DNA of 64,000 bases, from assembly GCA_018136815.1 (NCBI GenBank), contig CM030935.1, positions 2,120,388 to 2,184,387 on the forward strand, given 5' to 3'. The stretch comes from Isochrysis galbana (taxonomy: Eukaryota; Haptophyta; Isochrysidales; Isochrysidaceae). Position 1 is the stretch's first letter, and each line of letters begins with the position of its first letter. Shown here piece by piece: positions 21,605-33,267 of this stretch. The position numbers were made by a program, and so were the translations under genes. Below the pieces are notes generated by a model. That model was not told the origin of the DNA, made no database searches, and was given only the letters and a program-made list of their open reading frames with translations.

Positions 21605-22320
21605 AGAGGAGTCGTCGTGGCGTCGCGACAGATCGCCTAGTCGGCGATCAGTGCTCCGCAGCGGCCAATTCAAAGGGATCGTCGTCATTCTCCTTACATT
21701 GCTGCAATACTGTACAGCAAGATTCGGGAACGATGCTATTTTAGAAAAAAACTTGACCCGCGGAAACTCGATGGCCATGACGCGAGGAGGTAAACGTAAA
21801 GACTCCTACCAGGGGGTCGCGCTGTGCGTCGTGCGCGCGTGCCTGCCGGGCTCCCGGGCACGGTAACTTCTCGCCTATCTCTCGCTACTAAAAAATTCTT
21901 GAAGGTGTCCGCTAAGCTACTTCAGGCTCACGCCCTCCCGTGATCACGCTGACATCGCCTTTACCCCTACCGCTACTCCTCCTTCCCGCTCTAGGGGTGG
22001 GGAGGGGAAGAAAAAGAAAACCCCTTCCATCCTTCCTGGAAGCGAGTACTTTTTTCGTGAGGGGGGGCGAAGAATTCTTCTGCCGCTTCTTGTCTGCGGA
22101 GCGGAGGGATGGCGTCCGCCTCGCTCGAGGTGGTCGATCTCCACCACGCTCCTGTGGGCGTGTGGTGGGGTGTTGCAGGCTCGCTCGCGACTGGCGCGAC
22201 CGGCTTGGCCCAGGAGACGCCTCCGCGCTGTCAGATGGAGGATGTCAGTGTCGCGCGCGCGGTGAGATCATTAAGAAGTTTTTTTTTTCATCATGAAGAA
22301 TCCCTCCTTGCCTTCTCTTG
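21605..22320. other. No supported gene
   Basis: Unassigned sequence with short ORFs only. Confidence 0.4.
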
Positions 22321-22329
22321 GAGTTTTGG

Positions 22330-23100
22330 GTGCAATTTTGAAAAGTCGATTTTTCCCGTCCCCACCCCTACCCGCTCCCGCTCCCCCCCCCCCCCCTCGT
22401 CCCTCGTTCCTTTTTCTTCGGTTTTGGTTTTGGGTTTTGGCTTTGGGGGGTCGACCCGTGTACCGTGTACACTACTTCGGGCCTCGCGTTGGGGGGAGGG
22501 GTGGGGCGGGCCTCTTGTGTTATTGGTTTTTGGTGGTCTCGGGCGGTGTTCTCCCTCGTTCGGGGGCCCGGTCTTTCGGCGCTCCCCCTATGGATTGCTC
22601 GGTTAGGGGCGCTTCGTCTCTCGCGCCCGGTTTCTATCCTTGATCGCTCTGTGGGCGAGTGAAGTGTGGCTGTGGCTGTGCATGTGAAGGGAGTGGAGTT
22701 GATGTCTGTAACATGTGAGATACGATTCCTGGGAGGCATGGGGCATGGGCTGCTAGGGGCGAGAGAGGCGCGCGACGGGGGAGCTGAGGACGAGCGAGCG
22801 GCCTCGATCGGCATGCGGTCACGCGAGACGAGGACGGGAACAGGAGGCACACGAAGAGGGACACAGGGGCGCTCGTGCGGTGGCGCAGAGCGTACAAAGG
22901 ACACCGTAAGAGAGATGACACACAGGGGGTGGGGGGGAACGCGCGGGAAAAGAGAGGGATGAAACGGGGCCGGCGACTCAGACATAACAGAAAGGGAGAG
23001 GGGAGGGGGCGATGCTATCGGGAGCGGGCAGAGTGCGGGCGCTAATACAAGGAACAAGGAAGGGGGGGGGAAAGACCGGGGCGTGACGACGGAAGGGGAG
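22330..23100 (-). repeat. Diverged LTR-like retroelement fragment
   Basis: In reverse complement this is CT-rich and matches 18530-18960 in part, including an ATG followed by Ser/Ala/Pro-rich codons (MPIEAARSSSAPPSRASLA) like a gag start. Much diverged. Confidence 0.45.
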
Positions 23101-23109
23101 TCGCGCGGG

Positions 23110-23650
23110 GGGACCTAAAGGCGGTAAACGGTGCGGAGAGAGATGGTGCGACCCTCCCTACCCGCAACACCCCCCCCGATGCGAGAGTCGATGCCCGGGC
23201 GGCGATCGCAGCGCAGAAGCAAGAGGCGGGGAGGGGCGAGAGAGGGCGAGCGTGACGGATTGGAGGTTACGGATGGGACGGAAGGAACCGGAAGGTACGG
23301 AAGGTAGGCGGCGGGAGGCACGGCATTTTGGAACTGGGCGGGTTGGACGGGCTGATCCACCTCAATGGCGGGAGGATGGATGGCGGGCAGTGGCGAGGGC
23401 GAGCGGGACGACGGGGCGGACATAGCACATAGCGGTAGCGAGTGCGAGTGGGCGAGTGGCTGGGTTTGAGTGGTGTTGTAAGATTGCTTGTTACGACGGG
23501 AGCGAGAAGCGAGAGCGAGAACGAGGGAGCGAGGAGCGACTGGGGCGACGAACGAGGGCGACAGAGGCCGACAGGATACCAATCCGACTAGTCCGACAAC
23601 AATCCGAGACACGCACACTCGACTTTCACCCAACATCTCCGATTGGCGTG
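23110..23650 (-). repeat. LTR fragment related to the 39.5-kb chromovirus
   Basis: The reverse complement aligns with the last ~400 bp of the 39493-40343 LTR (shared AGATTGCTTGTTACGAC-like, GGGCGACAGAGGCCGACAGG and the MSAPSSRSPSPLPAIH codons). It differs at many sites, so it is an older relative. No pol follows. Confidence 0.75.
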
Positions 23651-23699
23651 ACCATCCGGGTGGCTGCTGTGTACCCGCATGGGACAATAGGCTTCTAAT

Positions 23700-24800
23700 A
23701 GGTTCTATCAAGAGGTCAAACGGCCTACCAGACCTGTTATCCGTTAATAGGTAATAGGTAACAAAGAGTGTACGAACGAAAATAAATTTGAGCCGCGAGC
23801 CGCGAGCGGTCCTCGAAGAATAAATGGCCAGAAGGAGGTCGAGTCGACGATCTCTTGCGCCTTGTCCTTGGTGATTGATGATTGATAGTAATCTTCAGAT
23901 GCGTTTTGCCCTTGCCCTTGTCCTTGGTGATTGTGATTGATGATTGACGTTGCGCGACCTGACGTTCTCGAACTCGGCGGAGGCTGTCCGGGTCCGGGGA
24001 GGGAGTGGCAGGCACTCGATCTAGTGCGCAGGAGGGCGGGGGCTCGCCTTGGTGTGCAACCCCTACGCTGCCTTCGGTGGCCGCCCGCGACCCCCCCCGC
24101 CCACAACAAGCGTATTTCTACATATACAGCTATAGGTACTTGCACAGCCAATACATGCACATACCACAATCAACATTAGCAAGGCGGCACACGGGAACCG
24201 CACCACAATAGCGCTATTACGTAACACGCGTTGATCAAGTAGAACGGTAAGCACATTGATGCGTGATTATTCCGAATGGAATCGCAAGCGAGAATGTCAC
24301 AGGGCATTTGCCTCACGCCAAAAACAGGAAGGGGAGTGAGCAGACCGGACCGCTGTCTAGTGTGCGATGCCCAGATGCTTTGCGTTGAGATAGCACTTCC
24401 AACTTTCCACGTCCATGCGCCCTGTAGTCAATTTGACCTCTAACGTGAGAAAAAGCGGCAAGAGGCCGAAATCAGCATGGGGAACGAAAAAGACAGCCGT
24501 GCAAAAGAGCCTGCTTCCCGGCCTAGCCGCCGTCTAGCGTGTGGCAGCAATCTGAATAGGACCATTCGGACCATGCTAAGCCAACCCGCCGGTGAACTGA
24601 CCTCGAGGAGCCAACTTTCAGTCGGTGCATCGCATAGACAGACAGGCCGTGAGTCGCCTCGAGTGCGCGCGGGGAAACGATTGGCCAATCTGCAAGGCCC
24701 CCTTTACTCTGCCCTATATCGTCACTCCATTGCGCTAGTTGCTTGAGATCCATCCCCTAATGCAATGACGGCACCGCATTTTTCTCGAGCGTTGTTGCAC
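23700..24800. other. No supported gene
   Basis: Contains local repeats of GATTGATGATTGA and CCTTGTCCTTGGTGATTG near 23850-23945 and a short match to repeat B at about 23800-23825. Some short ORFs, none convincing. Confidence 0.4.
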
Positions 24801-24805
24801 CATAC

Positions 24806-25721
24806 TTATACCGCTTCTGGCACCAACGATTTGAATTTGGCGAGGTCGATAGGCCCGGCTGGGACCTCGACATGTGGAAGCCCAATGGCGTCGAGAGCCT
24901 CGCGGCATTGTGCAGTAGTCATACCAAGCTGTGCGATGTCATACCTGACAGCGACAGATAAGGTGGGCATGAGCCACCTTCGTATTAGTTCCATGGATTA
25001 TCCCAAGGGTTCACATGCTTGGGCAATGCTCTCTTAGAGCGTGCTTTGCGGGTCCAGAACTCGTCAGTGGCATGTGTCTGTGTCCTCTGAGAGCAAGCTA
25101 ACTCACATGCAGTAGAGGGTTTCGATATCCGTGTCCGAGAAGAAGTTTTTTGGAGATGTGGGGTCTTTGACCGCCCGCATCTCCTCTAGAGTCTGCACCA
25201 AGAACTGTTTGGGGTCTGCCGGCTTCTCACTCAGAAGTTTCTGCGCCAGCATCTCAAAGAGCGGCATGATGTGATACTGCTCCAGGTATGCGGCGCCCTG
25301 CTGCGCCGGGTCATTCGCCGATCGCGCGCGCCGAATGTTGGCCTCTGCAGTCGGCCTTGCCCTCTCCTTGTGACCGCGGATGCGCGACTGGATCATGACA
25401 GCCTTCTGCTGCCTTTCATCCTCGAGCTGCTTGGCAACCCGGCGCTGTGCATACCCCTTGGCCGCGGCGCCCAGTAGCTCAGAAGCCTGCGCCTGCCTCC
25501 TCGCCTCGGCAACCTCATTCTGCTGCTTGACCAGTTCCCTCTTCCTCTGCACAGCCGCACGAGCCCCCCTGCGGGCAGTGGTAGAGGCGAGGCGAGTGAT
25601 GCTAGTGCGTCGATGGCAAGCGCAGCGGTCAGACTGCGCGTCTGCCGCCTGGACCACGCGCTCACCTGCCGCGGCTCGCCGCCTGCAGCGCCGAGGCGGC
25701 CTGGTTCTCATCGGCGGCCAT
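24806..25721 (-). CDS. EFCAB10-like ciliary protein with IQ motif
   Basis: Three exons: 25721-25666, 25568-25107 and 24944-24806, both introns phase 2 with donors AG|GTGAGC and AT|GTGAGT and CAG acceptors. The ATG at 25721 has an ideal context (CCGCCATGGCC). Protein 218 aa. A basic helical front carries an IQ-type calmodulin-binding motif (MIQSRIRGHKERAR). Next comes an RIIa/DPY-30-like docking domain (YLEQYHIMPLFEMLAQKLLS, KPADPKQFLVQTLEEM), then an EF-hand-like end (IETLYCMYDIAQLGMTTAQC) with poor calcium ligands. This order matches EFCAB10, a small axoneme or cilium-linked protein; the IQ-bearing front is extra. It implies an organism with flagella. A downstream ATG at 25711 exists, but the 25721 start restores a clean splice. 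Confidence 0.8.
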
Positions 25722-26133
25722 GGCGGCCGGAGGGGACTTCAGAGGAAGAGTGCAACGACCAGGCGGACGAGATACCGGGAGGGGGGCGCAGGGACGGGGA
25801 AAAGAGGAGGGTTAGCTGTGAAGACAGGAGGTGCAACCTGCAACCTGCAACCTGAGAACCTGAGTTCCATTTTTTTTCACCCCCATGCGTGCTTTGCAGC
25901 TGTATGCGTACTCCGATACTCCGATGCCATGGTTGGATTGAATGTGCATGTGTGCACGGTTGCAGCCTCGTCTGCGCCGCAGCTGCAGACCGCTCAGCGC
26001 TTAGCTGTGTGCTGTGTACCGGCGATAGCGATAGCGATAACATATAATATGTAACATGGGTTGTATGGGTTGCGTACGCCAACGCGACAACAATCTATCC
26101 ATCTCTGCTCTTAAATGGACATGCAGCAGCATC

Positions 26134-26175
26134 AACTAAGTTTATACTTGGTTGACCCATGGGGGGGCACGAGCC
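26134..26175 (-). repeat. 3' end of hairpin-terminated repeat, cut by an LTR element
   Basis: AACTAAGTTTATACTTGGTT at 26134-26153 followed by GACCCATGGGGGGGCACGAGCC. This is the reverse complement of the ends at 59618-59637 and 63573-63592. It stops abruptly at 26176, where an LTR begins TGTCGCATTC. Confidence 0.75.
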
Positions 26176-26218
26176 TGTCGCATTCATCCTAGATGATGCG
26201 ATTTCCAGGCTCTTGTTT

Positions 26219-29200
26219 TGTCGAGTCGAGCGGAGCCGGAGGGCTCTGGGCCACTCCGTCGCGAGCGGCACCGGCGGTTAGCGCGGCGCCTTGGCCCTCC
26301 TCCCCGCCGGGAGTCGGGTGAATGAAATTCTGGATGGGGTCGGGCATCCCCATTTGGGTGTCTGGACTGGGAACGAACGGCGAACGAAGGGCTGTGGGGC
26401 GGCGAGGCGCTCCTAGCGGCCCTAGTGTGTTGGGTTTTAAGAGATTGTTAGACCTACAAAGAACTCTTCCCTCAGGGAGGGAGCCTAGGCTGCTTGAGTG
26501 CAGCGACGCAGCGAACAACGACGGACAACGAGGCTGAGAACAACAGGATACACCGACTCACGAACACACCGGAATCATTCACCCAAACCAAGCAAATTAT
26601 CAAGCAACCGCGACACCAAATCACCGATAACTCAAACACGTCGCGAGAGACGGAGAGAGAGAGCGAGAGAGAGAGAGACTCCGCAGCGACGGCCGGAGCG
26701 TGTCTCCGTTGTAACTTCCCACGTAGCGGAGAGTCCGAAGGGGAGCGTCATGTCACGCGACCACGGCGATCACTTTGGATACGGATCGCAACGAGATGTC
26801 TTCACGACAGAGGAAATCTTGCCGTTGAGCGTGAACCTTCTAGACGCTTCTAACGAACAACCCTGAGTAGCAACCAAGGGGAAGAAACACCAAAGGGGCC
26901 AAGGGCTTGCATGTAACTTGCATCAAGGGGAAAGATTCCCTCACCTAGGAAGCGAACCTACACCGATCTCCAAGGGGAGATGGCAAATTAAACCTCAAAT
27001 CTCGAGCGGCTAGAGCAACCGACTCGCTCGCCAAAAACCTTGACCGAGAAGAAAGAAGCAAGGACCTACAAGCCAAGGGTAGCGGACCTAGGGAATGTGA
27101 GAGGAAATTTCCGAACGCCAACGCCAAACGCCGAACGCGGGAAGGCAACGAAACCCTAACCAGGCCAAGCAGAACCTACGAAGAACAGGCCTGGACAACA
27201 ACGAAAGTGAGCAGGTCCCAAGAAAGAACCGGAACCCAACAAGAAACGACAAGCCTTGTAAGAAGCTAAACAAGCCTTCACAAGGTAACCCGAGAGCCTG
27301 AGACAAGCGCGCGGCGAGTGACAGGCAACCTGGCTCCTTTGGGTCAAGATTACCCGAAAGGAGGAAACCTGGAATCTAGACTTGACAAACAGGCTAGACG
27401 GAACGAAACGAGAACTCGAATTCTAGGTCGCTAGGGACGAACCCTACCAACCTAGATGTACCTGAGCTTCACCGTGTGGCCGCACGGCGAAGGACCTGGA
27501 AACAAGAGCCTGGAAATCGCATCATCTAGGATGAATGCGACACCCCCCGACTAAGATCGAGACGTCTCCCGATGTCGAGCGGTGAACCTGGAAACAGAGA
27601 CCTGGAACCTGGAACCTGAGCTGACCAGAGGTCAGAATCGGAACAAGAAGCAACGGAACATAGCGAGCGAAACGTGGAGACAAGAACACCCTTTGGATCC
27701 AAAGCGAGCACGAAATCGGCGGCTTAACGCGGCGGCCTCTTTCGTACGCACTGCCCCACCCACTTCTCCCTTTTACAGGAGCTTTGCTCGGGTGTTGCGC
27801 CGGGTGTAGAGCGCAGGCAGCACGCGTTCAGCACCTCCATGATTCGCTCTTGAACTCGGAGCCCTAGCCGAGGCGTGGGGCTAGCCTAGAGGGACGGGTC
27901 CCTTACCCAAGACATGGGATCAACGAGAATGGAGCCTGGAGCGAGTGCGCGAAGACGGCGCATCGAGAACGGGAGGAAGAGGAGTATCCCTGGCCGACGA
28001 AGAAGTTGCTTCCGGGGACTCAACATCTTCTGGACAAGTCTCTTCGACGGAGCGATCGTAATCATCAAGCAAATCAGAACAACGACGGAGCAACTCGGAA
28101 CGAGGCTCCCAGGTGGCTTCTCGAATAGAATAGCCACGCCACTTCACGAGGTACTCGATAGAATCGCCATGGCTACGACGATCGAGCAACTTTTCAACGA
28201 TGTACTCGTCGTCAGCCAGCGGCTCTTCATCAACGAAAGTATGATACGGCCGGAGGTTCGAGATATGCACCTCCTCCTTGACTAACCGGTTCTCCAAATC
28301 ACGGAGTCGGTACCTAGTGTCGGACAGAGCCTCTACAACGCGGTAGGGACCCGAGTAGATGAATTGCAACTTGTTGGCATGGCCTGGTAATCGCATGCAG
28401 ACGCGATCCCCAGGTTCGAAACGCGCTGGTCGTTGGGACTTGATGGTAGCGTCACGGACTGACTCAGCCTGAGCGGCTAGGGTAGCCTCGAGAGTGCTGG
28501 ACCATGAGAGGCGGAGGCTCGCATTGAGCCTGGATGCGTACGAGCGAACGTCGGCGGACGCCGCCTCGAGAGCAGTTGGCGAAACAGACTTCGGATCAGA
28601 GGGACAACGAGCCTGAGAACAACAGGATACATAGACTCACGAACATACCGGAATCATTCACCCAAACCAAGCAAATTATCAAGCAACCGCGACCCCAAAT
28701 CACCGATAACTCAAACACGTCGCGAGAGACGGAGAGAGAGAGCGAGAGAGAGAGAGAGAGACTCCGCAGCGACGGCCGGAGCGTGTCTCCGTTGTAACTT
28801 CCCACGTGGCGGAGAGTCCGAAGGGGAGCGTCATGTCGCGCGACCACGGCGATCACTTCGGATATAGATCGCAACGAGATGTCTTCACGACAGAGGAAAT
28901 CTTGCCGTTGAGCGTGAACCTTCTAGACGCTTCTAACGAACAACCCTGAGTAGCAACCAAGGGGAAGAAACACCAAAGGGGCCAAGGCTTGCATGTAACT
29001 TGCATCAAGGGGAAAGATTCCCTCACCTAGGAAACGAACCTACACCGATCTCCAAGGGGAGATGGCAAATTAAACCTCAAATCTCGAGCGGCTAGAGCAA
29101 CCGACTCGCTCGCCAAAAACCTTGACCGAGAAGAAAGAAGCAAGGACCTACAAGCCAAGGGTAGCGGACCTAGGGAATGTGAGAGGAAATTTCCGAACGC

Positions 29201-29624
29201 CAACGCCAAACGCCGAACGCGGGAAGGCAACGAAACCCTAACCAGGCCAAGCAGAACCTACGAAGAACAGGCCTGGACAACAACGAAAGTGAGCAGGTCC
29301 CAAGAAAGAACCGGAACCCAACAAGAAACGACAAGCCTTGCAAGAAGCTAAACAAGCCTTCACAAGGTAACCCGAGAGCCTGAGACAAGCGCGCGGCGAG
29401 TGACAGGCAACCTGGCTCCTTTGGGTCAAGATTACCCGAAAGGAGGAAACCTGGAATCTAGACTTGACAAACAGGCTAGACGGAACGAAACGAGAACTCG
29501 AATTCTAGGTCGCTAGGGACGAACCCTACCAACCTAGATGTACCTGAGCTTCACCGTGTGGCCGCACGGCGAAGGACCTGGAAACAAGAGCCTGGAAATC
29601 GCATCATCTAGGATGAATGCGACA
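26219..29624 (-). mobile_element. Internally deleted chromovirus inserted in the LTR of its own relative
   Basis: Minus-strand element flanked by the 5-bp duplication TGTTT (26214-26218 and 29625-29629). The 3' LTR is 26219-27542, complete at 1,324 bp. The 5' LTR survives as 28603-29624, its last ~300 bp deleted. Between them only the integrase end and chromodomain remain (27543-28602). A G-run (TCGGGGGG on the minus strand, 27543-27550) precedes the 3' LTR as a polypurine tract should. The deletion took gag, protease, RT and most of integrase. Confidence 0.9.
27920..28602 (-). pseudogene. Chromovirus pol C-terminus with chromodomain
   Basis: The frame is open from the deletion edge at about 28600 to a stop at 27920. 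It starts within the integrase C-terminal region (FEPGDRVCMRLPGHANKLQF, GPYRVVEAL) and ends in a chromodomain (YIVEKLLDRRSHGDSIEYLV, KWRGYSIREATWEP). It matches the end of the 40345-44562 polyprotein but with many differences, so it is a distinct family. It lacks a start and catalytic domains. Confidence 0.85.
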
Positions 29625-30782
29625 TGTTTCCAGGTCCTTCGCCGTGCGGCCACACGGTGAAGCTCAGGTACATCTAGGTTGGTAGGGTTCGTCCCTACCT
29701 AGAATTCGGGTTCTCGTTTCGTTCCTTCTAGCCTGTTTGTCAGGTCTAGATCTAGATTCCAGGTTTCCTCCTTTCGGGTAATCTTGACTCAAAGGAGCCA
29801 GGTCGCCTGTCGCTCGCTGCGCGCTTGTCTCAGGCTCTCAGGTTACCTTGTGAAGGCTTGTTTAGCTTCTTGCAAGGCTGGTCGTTTCTTGTTGGGTTCC
29901 GGTTCTTTCTTGGGGCTCGCTAACTTTCGTTGTCGTCCAGGCCTGTTCTTCGTAGGTTCTGCTTGGCCTGGTTAGGGTTTCGTTGCCTTCCGGCGTTTGG
30001 TGTTCGCATTGGCGTTCGGAAATTTCCTCTCACATTCCCTAGGTCCGCTACCCTTGGCTTGTAGGTCCTTGCTTCTTTCTTCTCGGTCAAGGTTTTTGGC
30101 GAGCGAGTCGGTTGCTCTAGCCGCTCGAGATTTGAGGTTTAATTTGCCATCTCCCCTTGGAGATCAGTGTAGGTTCGCTTCCTAGGTGAGGGAATCTTTC
30201 CCCTTGATGCAAGTTACATGCAAGCCCTTGGCCCCTTTGGTGTTTCTTCCCCTTGGTTGCTACTCAGGGTTGTTCGTTAGAAGCGTCTAGAAGGTTCACG
30301 CTCAACGGCAAGATTTCCTCCGTCGTGAAGATATCTCGTTGCGATCTATATCCGAACGAAGTGATCGCCGTGGTCGCGCGACATGACGCTCCCCTTCGGA
30401 CTCTCCGCCACGTGGGAAGTTACAACGGAGACACGCTCCGGCCGTCGCTGCGGAGTCTCTCTCTCTCTCTCGCTCTCTCTCTCCGTCTCTCGCGACGTGT
30501 TTGAGTTATCGGTGATTTGGGGTCTCGGTTGCTTGATAATTTGCTTGGTTTGGGTGAATGATTCCGGTGTGTTCGTGAGTCGGTGTATCCTGTTGTTCTC
30601 AGCTTCTTTGTCCGTCGTTGTTCGCTGCGTCGCTGCACTCTAGCAGCCTAGGCTCCCTCCCTGAGGGAAGAGTTCTTTGTAGGTCTAACAATCTCTTGAA
30701 ACCCAACACTCTAGGGCCACTAGGAGCGCCTCGCCGCCCCACCGCCCTTCGTTCGCCGTTCGTCCCCCGTCCAGACACCCAA

Positions 30783-31886
30783 ATGGGGTTGCCCGACCCA
30801 GTCCAGAATTTCATTCACCCGACTCCCGGTGGGGAGGAGGGCCAAAGCGCCGCGCTAGCCGCCGGTGCCGCTCGCGACGGAGTGGCTCAGAGCCCTCCGG
30901 CTCCGCTCGACTCGACAAGCACGAAATCGAAGCTTCCGTCCTCGGCCGCAGAGGAGGAACCTCTCAAGGAACCTTCTCTGCCCGCTGCAGCTTCTGTTCC
31001 CGTGGGATTCCCGAGTGATCCCACGACCACTGAGGCTGCGCCAATGGCACCCATTACTCCGGCTGCCATCTCCACGACTGGCTTCGATCAGCTCGTGGCG
31101 GATGGCGAGCCTTTGTCCGCTGCATTCGGCACCCACCGGGTGCAATCACAGCGGGCCATGGTGGAGCATGACCCTCTCCCACATGAGGCCAACTTCAGTG
31201 CCGCGGAGCTGGCCAATGAGGTGGAGGAAGGCCCCCTCCCTCTGATTCAGTTTGACCCACCTCCTCACCTTCGAGATGATGAGTCTGAGGTCGGTGAAGG
31301 GGAGGGGATCAGCTTCCGAAGCCCCGCCTACCGGGACTATGCCCCGCCGTCATCAAAAGGGGTCCTTGATCAAGAGATCACCCCGATCGAGACGGCCGCG
31401 GCGCGTCAGGATGCGGAAATGGCAAGGCTTCAGGCGGAGACCAACACCCTAAAAGGGGCTGTGGAGCGCCTACATTCATCCCTTGCCGCGGCAGAGGCGA
31501 GGGAGGGGCTTCTCCGGGATCAAGTTGAAGCAGGGTTCAAAGCCCTGACTCAGCTACTCCAAGCCCACCAAGAGCCCGCTTCAAGTCCGTCCATGGATCG
31601 GACCGAGGCGGCTGCGGATTCTGCTAGGCCGGTTCAGAGGGAACCACCCATGGGCGAACCTCCTGCTCTAGACCCAAAGGGCCACGCCTCTCCGGCTTCT
31701 AGGGTTCCACGGTCGGCGTACCCGACCTCTAAATCGGAATCCCGCCGCCAGGACCAAAGCCCTTACCGGGGCCCGACCCCGATGGTGCCACTTCGCCACC
31801 CTCGTGAACCCTGCCTCGCGGTCGACCCAAAATATGTGATAATAATAAGACCCGTTTATGTAGAAACCGGCGTGCATTTGTTCTGA
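30783..31886 (+). CDS. Retrotransposon Gag, N-terminal part
   Basis: ATG at 30783 lies inside the LTR, 135 nt before its end, and the frame runs out of the LTR through 31886. Pro/Ser/Ala-rich front, then a coiled coil (ETAAARQDAEMARLQAETNT, LKGAVERLHSSLAAAEAREG). No CCHC knuckle is reached. After about 31830 the reading loses gag character, so the natural gag probably continued elsewhere and was cut. Confidence 0.65.
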   Translation: MGLPDPVQNFIHPTPGGEEGQSAALAAGAARDGVAQSPPAPLDSTSTKSKLPSSAAEEEPLKEPSLPAAASVPVGFPSDPTTTEAAPMAPITPAAISTTGFDQLVADGEPLSAAFGTHRVQSQRAMVEHDPLPHEANFSAAELANEVEEGPLPLIQFDPPPHLRDDESEVGEGEGISFRSPAYRDYAPPSSKGVLDQEITPIETAAARQDAEMARLQAETNTLKGAVERLHSSLAAAEAREGLLRDQVEAGFKALTQLLQAHQEPASSPSMDRTEAAADSARPVQREPPMGEPPALDPKGHASPASRVPRSAYPTSKSESRRQDQSPYRGPTPMVPLRHPREPCLAVDPKYVIIIRPVYVETGVHLF

Positions 31887-31889
31887 GAG

Positions 31890-32124
31890 CTCCGCGGGAA
31901 CGCGGGAACGGGGAACGGGAGAACGTTGCCAATGGAGTTTTGTTTTTTTGGTGACGACACACCTTAGACCCACCCAAACTTGTGGCTTACTTGTAGTAGG
32001 GGGGGAGCTATAATTGTAAGACGAGGGCCACGGCCCCCAAACTTGCAGCCCACTTTCAGAGCGGGCCCAAACTTTTGAGGGGCTTAACAACCCACCCAAA
32101 CTTGCAGAAAAACTTCTAAAAGAA
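31890..32124. other. No supported gene
   Basis: AT-richer than its surroundings, with two CCACCCAAACTTG(T/C) words at 31971 and 32093. Nothing recognised. Confidence 0.35.
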
Positions 32125-32355
32125 TTGGCCTGCCCCAAAACGCAGATTGCGCACGCATGGCGTCTCCGCGGGGGAACTGGTGCCCATGCACGGCGTGCAC
32201 ACTGGTGCAAGCGAGAAAAAAGTTGTTATGCCAGCACGGCGCCCTAGCCTTTCATTGAATTTTAATGTATACATAACTATGGACATTTGATCGCTCAATT
32301 CGACTCATGCCCCACAATTGATTGACAATTGAAGGAACGACACCTTAGTTGAGGC
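32125..32355 (-). repeat. Repeat family C, inverted copy of 8060-8245
   Basis: Shares GGACATTTGATCGCTCAATTCGAC, GGAACGACACCT and a GGCGTCTCCGCGGGGGAACT word with the reverse complement of the first copy. Diverged mid-section. Confidence 0.65.
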
Positions 32356-32360
32356 GATGT

Positions 32361-32546
32361 TCAACGGAGGAGCGCCGCGAGGGCGGCCTGGAGGTTGGCG
32401 CTCGCCAGCCACGCGTCGACGGCCCCAGCGTCGAGGAGGTAGAGGTCGTTGTCGAGTTCGAGCGCGGGCGATTCCCGTGAGGGGCGGGTCGGGGTGGTCA
32501 GGGCGGACTCCCCCTTGTGGCTTGTGGCCAAGGCAGCCGTGTGCAT
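32361..32546 (-). CDS. Possible C-terminal exon of an unrecognised gene
   Basis: Minus frame ends ALELDNDLYLLDAGAVDAWL then ASANLQAALAALLR and a stop at 32361-32363. GC-rich and protein-like, but with no family match and no upstream exon located. It lies directly next to repeat C, so a truncated gene is possible. Confidence 0.25.
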   Translation of the reverse strand: MHTAALATSHKGESALTTPTRPSRESPALELDNDLYLLDAGAVDAWLASANLQAALAALLR

Positions 32547-32559
32547 GCGCTGTGGGGTG

Positions 32560-33260
32560 CATGGGGTGCTCCGCGAGTGACGTCTCCCGCCCTGCTCTAG
32601 GCACTAGATGAAGGTCGGGCGCCCGATAGCACGGACGGATCTCGGGGGAATCGCGTGTCATGAAACAACAGCCCCGAAATAAACTTATTTATTATCGGCC
32701 CCGCGGCGCGACCGCCGGTTCTATATACTGTTAGATGTTAGAGCCCCAGCGCGTGTGCAGGGGGGGGGTGCAAGGGGGGCGGTCAAACCCACCATTTTCC
32801 TCGGCAATTTTTCGTGAAGGCAGGTCAGTAAGCTCCACAGGTTTTTTTTCTTGGGCTTCGACGAACGGTCAAAAAATGCAGCCCCCCCCCATGCTAGTAG
32901 TTATAAATAACTGTTTGAACGCCCTACAAATATTATGTGTGCGGGAAGTGCTCCGAACCATTGACCCATCCACGAGAGGGTTCTCTCGGCCACGCAGTGT
33001 TCTCATAGACCGGACGGAAGGAGAAACGACACGTTTTGTTACTGCACGTCCGTGTCGACCCTGCTCGATGTGTGAGGAGCCACGTGCAATTGGGTACGAT
33101 TGGGCATCATGCCGTAAATTCTCCGCCCAAGGAGCTACCGCGACAAGTCTGCAGCTTCCACGGCGGAGTTAGATGTAGCTGGGATACTTTGCCGGCACCA
33201 CATGAGTAGTCCCATGCTATTATTGATTGAGACGCTTCGGTTCCACATCACATTCCAGGG
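32560..33260. other. No supported gene; 3' flank of the plastid-like membrane gene
   Basis: Short ORFs only; a G-run near 32760 and a C-run at 32883. No coding signal seen. Confidence 0.4.
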
Positions 33261-33267
33261 CCGACTT

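Larger units (their letters stand above)
26176..31886 (+). mobile_element. Chromovirus 5' fragment: LTR (interrupted) plus gag
   Basis: The LTR begins at 26176 (TGTCGCATTC), is interrupted at 26218/26219 by another element, resumes at 29625 or 29630 and ends at 30917 (CGACTCGACA). Its length without the insert is about 1,331 bp, TG...CA. gag follows and the element is cut off at about 31850; there is no pol or 3' LTR, so no outer target duplication can be checked. It inserted into a family A repeat (26134-26175). Confidence 0.85.
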
